Positions 11,989 to 23,000 of a DNA stretch of 64,000 nt are shown here, piece by piece (within the stretch, counting starts at the first letter, position 1; every line of letters starts with the position of its first letter). Origin of the DNA: Pelodera strongyloides (Eukaryota; Nematoda; Chromadorea; Rhabditida; Rhabditidae); assembly GCA_036852015.1 (NCBI GenBank), contig JAANDG010000303.1, positions 1 to 64,000 of the forward strand. The letters run 5' to 3'. Under the pieces are notes generated by a model. That model had not been told where the DNA came from, did not search any database, and saw only the letters and a list, made by a program, of their open reading frames with translations. The position numbers and the translations under genes are program-made.

Positions 11989-13422
11989 GAGGCCGTATTT
12001 TAATAGCCATCTCGGAATCGTTTCGGAACGTTCCGAGATGGTTCAATTCCGAGATGCTTTCCGAGATGGATTTCCGAGCTCGGTATTTTAGTAGCGCCGC
12101 GAGCTCTCGGAATATTTCCGAAATGGATATTGTACACAATGCAACAAATGACAGAACTAAACGGCGAAAATATTTATTTTTCAATTTCGCAGCATACTTT
12201 TTAGTTAAAATCTCACTTATAAGGGGTAGAGCTTCATGAAACTTCATAAATAGGGGTAACCAACTACACCCAATCGTTTGCAAGTACAATTAACGATCGA
12301 TTGAACGAAAGATTTATTGATTATTTTCGCTATTATTAAGTGAAATTAAGGAATGAAGGAATAGATAATAGTAGGTAAATGAGTAAACACAGAATATTAG
12401 TCCTTATTAGCGCAGTAAACGAAGTTTTGAAATTTTATTTGTTTATTAGGTCACAATGGCCTCTAGACTCTAGAACCTATGTGAACCATGTTTTCGGATT
12501 CAGCGCTGCAAAACACGTAGGAATAACACTGAGAGCCGATGAGTTGCGCGCCGCACCATTTCGGGAAACAAAATGCGCGCCGCAAAGGAATGGGAAACAA
12601 AATGCGCGCGGAATAGAAATGGCGTGCAAAGTGTTTCCCGAAAAGGTGCGGAAACGGTGCGGAAATGGTGCGGCGCGCAACTTGCGCCCCGCACCATTTC
12701 CGCACCTTTTCGGCAACGTTTTTGAAAGCGCTCGGAGGATCTGCCGTAAGTGCAGTCGTTGTACTAATATTTTTCCGCAAGCACATGTCTCACATGTGTT
12801 GTGAGGCCGAGTGGTCTAAGGCGCTGTTCAGAGAAATTATCTAGCAAGAGTGTAGGGTTCGAATCCAACACGCTGCTTTCTTTTTGCAGTTGCTACTTAT
12901 CCCGCACCGTTTCCGCACCTTTTCGGCAACGGTTTGGGGGTGTTTCCCGCAACAGTTTGGGGGTGTTTCCCGCACCAAAACGGCAACCAGAGTCGGTGAA
13001 AAAACTTTTGCGGCGCGCATCAAATTCTTTTGCGGGAAACACCCCCAAACTGTTGCCGCGCGCAACTCTTGAGTTTCGTTGAAGGCAAAATTTTGAATAT
13101 TTTGAAAACTTATTTTGTCCGCATGGGGCCGCGCAAATGCAATATAGTTATATAGTGCCAAATTATGTAATAATATAAGAAAAATAAATTAAAAAAACTA
13201 CTTCTGGTCATATTATGACTAGCATAAGGCAATTCCGAGATGATTCAGCTACCCTATCTAGCTGACAAAATTTTCGGAATTTTCCGTATTCCGAGATGCT
13301 TTTTTTGCAGTTAAAATACCAAATGCATTCCGAGAGCATTCCGAGATGGTTTCCGAGATGCTTTTCCGAAACGATTCCGAGATGGGATTCCGAGATGAAA
13401 ATTTCAGTTAAAATACGGCCTC
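11989..13422. mobile_element. 1.4-kb foldback element rich in TCCGAGATG motifs, with a tRNA-like core
   Basis: The inverted ends are GAGGCCGTATTTTAA and its complement at 13408-13422. Both flanks carry many copies of TTCCGAGATG and the interior is GC-rich (GCGCGCCGCACC, TTTGGGGGTGTTTCCCGCA). A tRNA-like sequence sits at 12796-12875. No transposase is seen, so it would be non-autonomous. Confidence 0.65.
12796..12875 (+). pseudogene. tRNA-like sequence (Leu/Ser type), degenerate
   Basis: A clear A-box region (GGCCGAGTGGTCTAAGG) is followed at tRNA-like spacing by a B-box (GGGTTCGAATCC). The acceptor and anticodon arms do not pair properly, so I call it tRNA-derived rather than a working gene. 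Confidence 0.5.
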
Positions 13423-13614
13423 TGCATTCCCCTGCCAATTTTTTAGTCCCTTTTTAGCCCCTATTTTAGATGTCTCTATCTAATTCTCCATGTCAAGTAT
13501 GGAAGGGTGCAATTTTTTTCCAATTTTCAGGCGCAACATTCACGCACTTTGGTAACTGGTTATTGTACCAACTCGTCTCAAGAGATAAAATTTGCTTATC
13601 AAAACATTACTTTA

Positions 13615-14042
13615 TCTTATTATATAAAGGAGAAGAGTCTACTTTTTTGTTTGTGTGAACATAACGAAATCCTTTCACAAAGAAAATTTTCTATTCACAA
13701 TCGAAAGAGAACATACAAAATCTTTGCCGCTGGCGGGATTCGAACCCACAGCAGCACACAATCTCTCGATTCACAGTCCAACGCTCTACCTCTTGAGCAA
13801 TGCTAGCTTATGTTTAGAGGATATTATAGGAGATATTATAGGAGAAGAGAAGTGAGATAGCAAATTTGCATGATTTGCAAAAACGCTGAAGTCCAGAACG
13901 AAATTATACGTTTCCACATAAACGTAAATGAAAGTCCTTTTTATCTTTGCAAAAATTCCTTTTTTTTAACAGTGTGTAAAAATCGGCCGAAGGCCGATTC
14001 CTCTAGTCGGAGAAGAGCCCGTAGGGCTCTTCGAACGGCTGG
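13615..14042 (+). mobile_element. Non-autonomous Helitron carrying a tRNA-His-like module
   Basis: The 5' end is TCTTATTATATAAAGG with A just before it; the 3' end is CTGG with T just after it, the A^T insertion pattern of Helitrons. Two hairpins stand close to the 3' end: AATCGGCCGAAGGCCGATT, and GAAGAGCCC with GGGCTCTTC 10 bp before the CTGG terminus. The minus strand at about 13735-13810 holds a tRNA-His-like segment. A second full copy is at 44441-44843 on the other strand, with the same ends and flanks. No Rep/helicase coding. Confidence 0.75.
13735..13810 (-). pseudogene. tRNA-His-like segment inside the Helitron
   Basis: In the minus strand the order is TGCTCAAGAGGTAGAGC, then GGACTGTGAATC (a 7-base loop with GTG in the anticodon place), then GGGTTCGAATCCCGCC. 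D- and T-arm motifs are good. The anticodon stem is imperfect and extra bases lie before the T arm. Confidence 0.5.
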
Positions 14043-14109
14043 TTACTGTATACAAAAAAACTGCGACAAAGAACATGAGAAGAAAATGAACATGAAAAAT
14101 CTTCACTAC

Positions 14110-14315
14110 TGTCTGATAAAAGGAGCATCCCAGGTCTCCTTATGAAGCCATAACCCATACAACGTATCGATTATGTAATAACAGTATTTTTATTGTGGAC
14201 TTCACTCTACTCTACATTCACATTCAAAGACATAATAAAATGTAAACGGTAGACACTCCTTTGATAAACTATTCATTTTATTTCATTCTTTTTTTGGCCA
14301 ATTTTACGAGGTATA
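14110..14315 (-). repeat. Orphan copy of the array upstream block
   Basis: Matches 3805-4012 and 25087-25292. It is not followed by a signal-peptide exon and breaks at ACGAGGT, exactly where the recombinase element begins. I read it as the relic of a further array unit. Confidence 0.7.
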
Positions 14316-16108
14316 ATTGCAATCGACCCGAGTTCGATTCCGGCCCGTGGCACCTTTGAAACCACCACCCGGCGATAGAATCATGGGCGATCCCTCATCC
14401 CTCCCGGCCCTGGCCCGAAGAAGTCGAGCAATTTCTCATCTGGAACTCGTCGCCTAATGATAATGAATCCTGCGGTCGAAGTCATAAGCCTTGATCAATG
14501 TACTACACTACCCTTGAACAAAGTATGCTCTTGTAGAGTAAAATATTATTTATTATACTTATGGACGTAGACTTCATGTTTGGAGTTTGTTGCATATCAC
14601 AAGTAGATCGTAGAAAAGTGTTTTTGCGCGGAGAAATTCTATAGCGCGCGCCTCGCCGTTCGTGTATGGGTCCCGCCACGCTTCTAATAAACTACCGTAG
14701 TCGGCGCACAGTGTTTTTTGACATTCTTTTCGCAAACTTTTAGTTCATTCGTAGGCGTTTTTGTTTACCCACCCTCCACTGTATCCCTCTCGTTCAGAAA
14801 TACCGGTCAGGTGCGAACAGCCGGTGCTCCAGATGACGGAACATTACCCTGAGTTATCTGGGATGCTCCGCGAAATAGCGCGTTCGCGCCACGCTCAGTC
14901 AACTTCAGTGGTATATGGGAGGCTCGTCGACGACTTCAAATCTTGGGCAGGAGATCAGAAGAAGGGAGTCGCATTGTCTAAGGTGAAGAACCTATACCTA
15001 TGTTTCCTTTGGTCCCAAAAACGTTTTAAAAAGATTGCCGCGGTCTACTGCGCCCTAAAGGCCGAATACGGCGAAGGGGATCCAGGCGATGAGGACATTT
15101 CCAAATTGATATTGGACGCTGCACGACGCGAAGCGTCTCCAGTAGTACACCGAGCTAAGATTGATATCGGCCAAGTCGAAATATTGCTGAATAATAGAAA
15201 CCCTAATATTCGTGCTTTGGTTTTCCTGGGTTTCTTCGCCCTCTTGCGTATTGCAAAAGTCTGCGCTCTGAAATGGTCTGACATCCGGCTTTTCGACACG
15301 CATATAGTCCTTACTATTCGTACGTCAAAGACTGATCAGAGAGGTCAAGGTCAGGAAGTTCGCGTCGAGCTCAAGAATGGGGCACAAATCTCGTGTGTTA
15401 GATAACCTGCACCAGGAAAAGGTAGCAATCTTCCTTTCTCCATAGCATAAACGGGATATATTTGGGGTTTTGCTAATTTTCCGAATTTATTTGCCTGTTT
15501 ACATTTTCGACCTCACTCTACGTCGTTCACAAGAAAGACGGGGGTTCGTTCAAACCGAACAACATGGCTTCTGCTTTCAAGAAGGAGTGCGCGCTCCTAA
15601 ACTGGGACTTAACTGTACATTCCATACGTGGAGGGGGAGCGACATATCTCCTCAGCTTGGGACACCCTCCGTCGACAGTGAAGAGGATCGGTCGATGGAG
15701 CCCAGATGAAGCATTTAAGGCCTATGTGTCCCCTGCCCTTATACCGCTTCTCCCACCATGATCTGTATCTCTATGTTTTTCTGTGCAGTTAAGTCTACCT
15801 GTTCAGTTAAGTCATCCGGTCTACCTGTTGTTAACTACCTCATCTAATCCGTTCTGTCTGTGCCATGATCTCCAATTCGCCGTTGTTGTTTGTTTGTCTT
15901 TTGTCTTAACTCGTTGTTACTGTTCTTCATTACTTTTACCCTGTATCGCCCGTAACGTGTATCCTTACAACTGTTCCAATTGGCCATGTTACCATTATCA
16001 AGTCGTGAATGTTGTTGAATAAAAGCCTCGCTCGCTCTCGCTCGCTTGTCTTGTTGGGAAATGATAGAATTTCGTCGTGCAAATATAATTTTTCTCGGAG
16101 AGTAGCGT
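14316..16108 (+). mobile_element. Tyrosine-recombinase element (Crypton- or DIRS/PAT-like), degenerate
   Basis: The borders are set by comparison: host sequence known from other array copies stops at 14315 and resumes at 16109. It contains a recombinase ORF, a B-box-like GAGTTCGATTCC near its left end, and a right end with GAATAAAAGCCTCGCTCGC then TAATTTTTCTCGGAG. The right-end motif recurs at 21590-21715 and 22605-22740 inside the 6.7-kb insertion. No reverse transcriptase is visible, so a Crypton or a deleted PAT-like DIRS element are both possible. Confidence 0.55.
14833..15761 (+). pseudogene. Tyrosine recombinase (integrase), disrupted
   Basis: Two open segments. The first (14833-15405, from the first ATG) has a SAM-like N-terminal region (SRHAQSTSVVYGRLVDDF..) and the catalytic-arginine motif FFALLRIAKVCALKWSDI. 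The second (about 15501-15761) has HSIRGGG, i.e. the H-x-x-R motif, then LGHPPSTVKRIGRWSP and a Tyr in FKAYVSP. So R, H, R and Y are all present. Between the segments the frame is closed by stops in every phase and no good intron joins them, so it looks inactivated by frameshift or decay. The expected role is recombination of its own element, in the nucleus. Confidence 0.65.
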
Positions 16109-17030
16109 AGTGAAAAGAAAGATTTTTTTCCTGCATAACCAATATCTTACAGTCCAGAAACTTTCCCTCCAGCGCACACTCTGTTCTTCTTCTGCGCGTT
16201 TCCCGCGATAAATCCCGCGTTTCCTGGCAGGCTAGCACCCAATCCCACGCAATAAGAAAGGTCGCATGTTTCCTGACAGATTAGCCAATCATGTCCCGCA
16301 ATTAAACATTAGGAAATGCCTTGTGTTAGCGGCAAGGCCCCTGATTAGCGCTCGCAATAAGGACGGAATCCCGCGTTTCCCGCTAGTTTGGGAGGAAACA
16401 TTGGAGTATGATTTTCGCTAAACTGCAAATGAAGAACATAGCAACATAACATTGATATCGTAAGAACGAACAATGGACGGAAATAAAATTTATGAATCAA
16501 TATCTCATATGCTTATACAGTCGATAGTGATCGGGCAGAAACGCTATCCATGAAAATTGTCATCACAAGTAAAGACAATTTCATCTGGGTTGTTGTCCGA
16601 TCTGCCGTCGGAGGTAAACTGCAAAAATGCAATATATACAATACAGGAAAAAAACACATTTCCATCGATTTATTATACCCCTGTTATACATATATAAAAA
16701 ATATGCAGATATTTGTCGAAGTAATTTGCATAGCTCCCGATCCGGAGGCAGTTGTCCGCACTTTAGTTTTTGATCAAAAGTGAAATTTGGACCATTATGT
16801 TTATTTTGGACCCTTATATTTTTATGGACCTCTATATTTTTGAGGACACCTATATTTTTACGGACCCCCTATATTTATTTTGGACCCATATATTTTTTCG
16901 GACCCCTATAACCGAATAGAGCCGTTGTGGTTAATTATTATAGGAGTTTTTTGTAGTAGTTTGAGTGGAAATATCAAACTTGAATATTGTTGTGGGTAAA
17001 ATATCAAACATTAATAATAATATTATAATC
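16109..17030. repeat. Segmental duplication, copy B (spacer part)
   Basis: Counterpart of 1-972. Internally it has extra GGACC(C)TATAT units relative to copy A, suggesting local expansion. It lies directly downstream of gene 3. Confidence 0.8.
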
Positions 17031-17068
17031 CTAACCTATCAAATTACATATCAAATTAACGTAATTAC

Positions 17069-20000
17069 CTAAGGTGCACAAGCAATTGTCCCTGTGCCCA
17101 AGGGTCCAATTTTTATGTACTGATCCGTGTCATCAAAGCCCCAAAGAGTGTACTCGTTATCACTGCATTGCATATTATCCACGTAGACCCACTGTCCGTT
17201 GGGTAGAAGTGCCCAAGTGTAAAGATCCTTTTCGAAGAAATTACACATAAAATAAGGTCCTGTTTTTATTAATTGCCCTTTCTTCTTTTGGCCCACGTCT
17301 TCTTGATTTCGCAACACGTTCCTCGCGATAATTTTTTTATGAGCACATCATAAATATTACAGTATAGATAGTATCAGTGGCAAGAGCGTAAAGCCAAAGA
17401 CCGTTTGGAAACGGAAATGCCAGCTAATCCTATACCCAAACCCAATAAATTTATCTGAAACAAATACCATCCCATTGTGCATTCTAGATCTCTAGCCGTC
17501 TCAAATAACGCCGCAGTGAGTGGTTGACAATCGGGAGCGTTCAGAGGACAAGATGTCGCCCCGGGTGGTAGCGGACAGTCCGTACAAGCTGAATTATATA
17601 AAGATTTATTGATTACATTCAAAGTGCATAATCAACCCTAAGACGTATAAAAACAACCCATACTGACGGCTGTATGTTTCACATTTCTAGTAGCAAGTAA
17701 GCGAAAAAAAAATATATTGCGGAAGTAAGTTTCAAAAGTTAATCTCACTGAGGAAACTTGGTCGAGGGGCGGCGCGCCCCCGGCCCCACTTCGCGGGGCC
17801 GCGCACTCCCCGCGCGCCCCTCGCCCGTGTCTCGCCCATTGGGCTGGGAAGGGCTCCACCATCGAAAATCGCGGGGCGGCTGGTGCGCCAGGAGCGCGCC
17901 ACAGGTGCGCGATAAATTAATTGTGGAAACTGCAAGATACTCAGTGAAGGGGCATTTCACACTACGCAGCGAAATAGACTTGTGCATTTCAACCTCCAGC
18001 AAACTGATGTTTTTCTTATTCATAGTGTTTGAATTGTAGTACTTCTATTTAAATTGTTGGCTTTTGGTTATTAGTTTGTTGTTACTGGTCCACTGATCTT
18101 GTTTAGAATTGCTTTTTACAGAAGATTATTAGGAGTAGATGTTTATTATTAGTTTAGTTCGTATACAGTTTTATTGTTTTAGTTTTAGTTCGTATACAGT
18201 ATCGATTTCTCGGAATTTAGCGAACTCTAAATGATGTACTTATACCGTAATCGTCGAACAGAAGTGCATCATACACGCACTTTCGCAAAACTTGCTCAAC
18301 AATTTCAGTCGCATTTACATTTACTTTCAGAACTAATTTCCCTACTTCTTTGATGATTGTTTTTATACCTGTTTCTTCTGGTAAAACACCTATTCTCCAT
18401 TCTCGTGTCGATAAACCACTTGTCGACCTTTCTTTCTGATGTCAGTGTAAATAATTTTTAACTGTAAATCTAATATTTAAAATGAGAGTCGGTTGCATTT
18501 ACTTTCACAATGTATTTATTTATAGGATACATGTCGAGCCGAAATCCATCGTATTACAGATGAGGATGAGGACAGATGGGTAGGTTTATTTATATTTTTA
18601 CAGTAAAAGCTGACGAGATATTGCTGTTTTATATGCCACAATGCCACGCGTATTTTCAAAATGATGCTACTTTTTTTAAAGTAATACTCAGGCTTCACTT
18701 GGTAATGAGTTGATTGAATCACTGTATTTCATGGATGCACAATATCTTTATAATTATACATTTATTTTCATTTTTGTTTAGACAACAACCGATGGTACAG
18801 CGCACATGCAACCCAAGATACGCGAGCACGAACAATGAAAAAGGTAAGAACGTGTCATTAACTTAGTTTTATTTTCGTGCCGAATTTTCAGTCTGTTTTT
18901 GTTACAGTTAATGATGAGTGCGCTGTTTAACAGTTTAACTTAGGGCACGTTATTGCATCGTAGTTTTATTTTCGTGCCGAATTTTCAGTCTGTTTTTGTT
19001 ACAGTTAATGGTGAGTGCACTGTTTAACAGTTTAACTTAGGGCACGTTATTGCATCCCACATGCAATCGTTTCGCTCACGCACCAGTTTGATGTTTGTAC
19101 GCTTGTAATCTTATTATATAAAGTAAATAAAAGAGTTTAGATGTTTGTCACCGAATCCGCAACGAAATCCATACCATACTACGTTTCAATTATTTGGTAT
19201 AGACACTAAACATTTGGCAAACGAAAAGTGTTGTTTGTGGGTAGCGATATATCACATCCTACCGTATCCGCACCAATATTCGAATGCCCGCGCTCTCACG
19301 ATACTGTACTTGCAGGCACTTTGCATTTTTTGCATCGTTGTGAATAATTTTTTGGGATTGTCATTCTGTGTGTTTACTTGCCCGTATAACGCGACCATTT
19401 TAATTATTTATTTGGTTTTTGTATATTTTGTTCGTTCTTTTCGTTTAGTAGTTCTAGGCGCCGTTTGGAACACATATTCCAGGCGCATTTAACGAATTCT
19501 ACTCTCCCTTTAGCTCTTTTTGCTGTTTCATTTCGTTAAAGAAAATCTACGTGATATATACAGCGTTCACAATATCTATCAGAGAGATTTTCGGTTCGCC
19601 CGGCCAAGACGGATAGTGTGCCTACGCCATATGTTTATTTGATGCCAAATCTCTGTCACTAAAGTGGTGTCGTACCAGGACTCGAGTATCCTCATTTTCA
19701 TTTTTACTCATTTTGTATCATAAAAGTCAGTTCTGCACATTGCAAATTTCGCATCTCCACTGTCCAGGACAGCACAGGAGCCTTTTTTCGCTTATCATTT
19801 GGTAACAAAAGTAAACACGTTTATGCGGTACTGTTCACCGCATTTTTCCTACTCCTCTGTCCAGGACAGCAACGGAGCCCTTTTTTTGTCTATCCATTTC
19901 GAAACAACAGTAAATGTGGTGCTGTTCACCGCAGTTTTTCCTACCCGTCTGTCCAGGGCTAGGACAGCACGGGGCCTCTTCTAGACTAATATTGCTGAAT

Positions 20001-23000
20001 CTTGAATCAAAAGTAAGGCAGTTCCAGTGCACTGCAAAAGCCACTCATAACTCCTCTGTCAAGGGCACGAGTTTACCTCAGAGGGTCATTTTATTTGGAT
20101 TTCGCATATCGTTCGGGAAATCGGCGTATTTCCCATTCATTGCTATGCATAGTGATATTCATTAATTCACTACACATTATGCAAGTTGCAAACATACTCT
20201 GTTATGGCGATAGTTGCGAATTCGAGTCGATGCTCCGAACCGTTTTGCCCAAGCCCAATGTCACGAGGTTCAGCTTTTATTCGTAATGGCAGTTTTGTCT
20301 GTCTGTCGTATTTATTGTTGGCATGTTGGCAATCACGTCTCCGGTTGACATTTCCACTTTTGATTGTGATTTCCCAACTTTCTCTGCCGTGCCAAGTGCC
20401 CTTTTTATGAAACGTCATAAGTGTAATTGCGCAGTGCCAGATTTTTACGGCCGTGCCCCGCCCGTGCCTCTGGGCCTCTGGCTGGACATAAACTAATACG
20501 TAAGATGTAGATGATGCATCGGCCTTCCGCCTTACAACTTACATGTAATTTGGTGAAGCATGTCGTTGCCATGTCGACTCAGATAGTCTCGACCGTTTCC
20601 AGAACCAATTTAAAATTTGTATATTTGCGTGAAACATGCATAGCGTGTTTAGCCTCAGCCTCATGTTACACATCGAAGATATACCCTCGCCTCTGGGCTT
20701 CTACACTATTGCGCTCTGTACATGGTCAGTTCGCCTCTCTCTTGTTATTGTCACTGCGCATAGCAGACGAGAATAACTCCAACTTTTCCCATGAATCAAA
20801 TAATGTGCACTACTGTTTCATTGAGTTCTGTCTCTCAGGGATTCGAACATTTAATGCATGCTATGTATGCATTGTGCTGAATCTTTTTTTTTAAATGAGT
20901 TTCGATTACGCTTCACGACGCATCTCAGTCGGAATTGGACTCTGACCACAAGCCTTGATGACTGGATGCGTTTACGTTGTTCGTTTATCCGCACGCAACG
21001 CACACCTTGTGCGGTGTTTCTTTTACTATTTCCCAGCTGTATATAAAGTGCATTTTTATTCGAACAGATCACCTTTACCGTGCCGGTACTGTGTCAGTGT
21101 CAGTCACTACCGAGCGCGACTAACCTAACCTGACCAGAAAGTCTCTCAGGTTTCTTATCTCATTCTCACTCTTGTAGAGCGAATAAAACCCTGTCACACG
21201 GGCCCGTGTCAGAGCGGTGATTCCGATCTCCGACGCCACTATGCGATATCCATGTGCGACTGAGAGGAGGCCAGAACCTAAGCGCAAGGCGCAAGGATGT
21301 CCACGTCAAATAACGGTGAGGGTATTTTGGTCTTATTTGTTTTCCCTTTCATGATCGTCTTTCTCGTACTGTACATATTCAGTGAGAGGCATGTAGGATG
21401 TTGAGAAAGGAAATTTGACCATCTGTTGATAAGTGAAGCTCTAGGGCCCGATCTTGTGCATACTCGTCATAGCAAAAATTTATGCACCACTGGGTTAGCT
21501 TGTACTCATTTGTTGCACGGGGTGTCTATATCTTATTAATCTAATTGATTGGCCCTTCCATTCACTTTCACTTTGCTTGTTCTACCCTCGCTCGCTCATT
21601 GTTTCATCTCCTACACCATGTGATAAAGCGTACCACAAACATAATTTTTCTTGGAGTGTAGCGTAGAGAAAAGTATAACTTTTCCCGGAGCGGAACGTAG
21701 AGAAAAGTGTTGTTTGTGGGTAGCGATATATCACATCCTACCGTATCCGCACCAATATTCGAATGCCCGCGCTCTCACGATACTGTACTTGCAGGCACTT
21801 TGCATTTTTTGCATCGTTGTGAATAATTTTTTGGGATTGTCATTCTGGGTGTTTACTTACCCACCCACCCTTCGATTTCCCTTTTGTAGGGCAGGAAAGG
21901 AAAGGGGATAATATTTGAGATCAAATGTACAGATTTTCTTTTCGAAACTAATAGTTATGATGGGAAGTGCAGATGGCATGATGGTAGAAATATTGTGTCA
22001 TGTTTTTAAGCGTATCTGCGCATCATGACCATGCGACTATTTACAAAGTAGCTGCCAACTGTACAAAGGTACGCTAGTACGCTTGGCTTACTATTCAAGT
22101 ACGATTACATGTTCGATTTAGCTATATTACTAATCGTGTTAAGGTACGCACTTCGCGTTTTCGGTACTAACCGTTATGTTTAAGATTTAGCCATAGCAAC
22201 CCGCAACCCTGCAAAGGTACATGTGGTATAGTGGGCCGTTCTTGGGATTGCTAGGGGTTACATTTCAGGGTTAGCTATGTATATACAGGATACCTGCTAT
22301 GTTAGTATAATACTAATGCTATTCCGGTTGACGTGTGTTATTAAGCCTTCTAACTATCAGTGTAACGTGTAATATGTTTATCTTGTTGTTTACATTGCAA
22401 GTTATTGTTGGTTCTGCCGGTACATAATTTTCAGAGACGCGCGCATCAACCAGGCAGATCGAGAACAGGAAGGATGTCAACCATGGTGGCTGATATCCAC
22501 CAGCATATGAACAAGGAATTGCGCTTGGAAGCCGTCAAGGACGCTATCTAAGTTGGATACTAAGCCTTGTTCAGCCATTGTCGCGTTATACGTGTTGTGA
22601 ATAAACCCTCGCTCGCGCCCTCGCTCGCTCATTGTTTCATCTCCTACACCATGTGATAAAGCGTACCACAAACATAATTTTTCTTGGAGTGTAGCGTAGA
22701 GAAAAGTATAACTTTTCCCGGAGCGGAACGTAGAGAAAATAAACGAAATGTTCATTCCATTAATTACTGATCATATGTTTCAGACGTTCCATATAAGTAT
22801 TACACCTTTTTTGAAGTATTACCTGTGCAGCATTTAAAGACGCCTCAGGCGGCGATTGCCTTCTGGAATATAGTTATAGAGTGGTCTCGTTTCAGACTTC
22901 CTGGTACCACGGAGTCATGGAGAATTTGAGAGAAGGAAATATACGCCATGGGACTTTGGACACGTGCGGACGTGCGCTACTCCACATGAGGGAATGAAGA

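Noticed and set aside
12379..13161. Several overlapping ORFs of 60-140 codons
   Set aside because: They lie inside the TCCGAGATG foldback and its GC-rich repeats, overlap on both strands, and show no domain.
19145..21072. ORFs of 60-130 codons in the 6.7-kb insertion
   Set aside because: They overlap tandem and direct repeats, differ in frame between repeat copies, and show no conserved motif.
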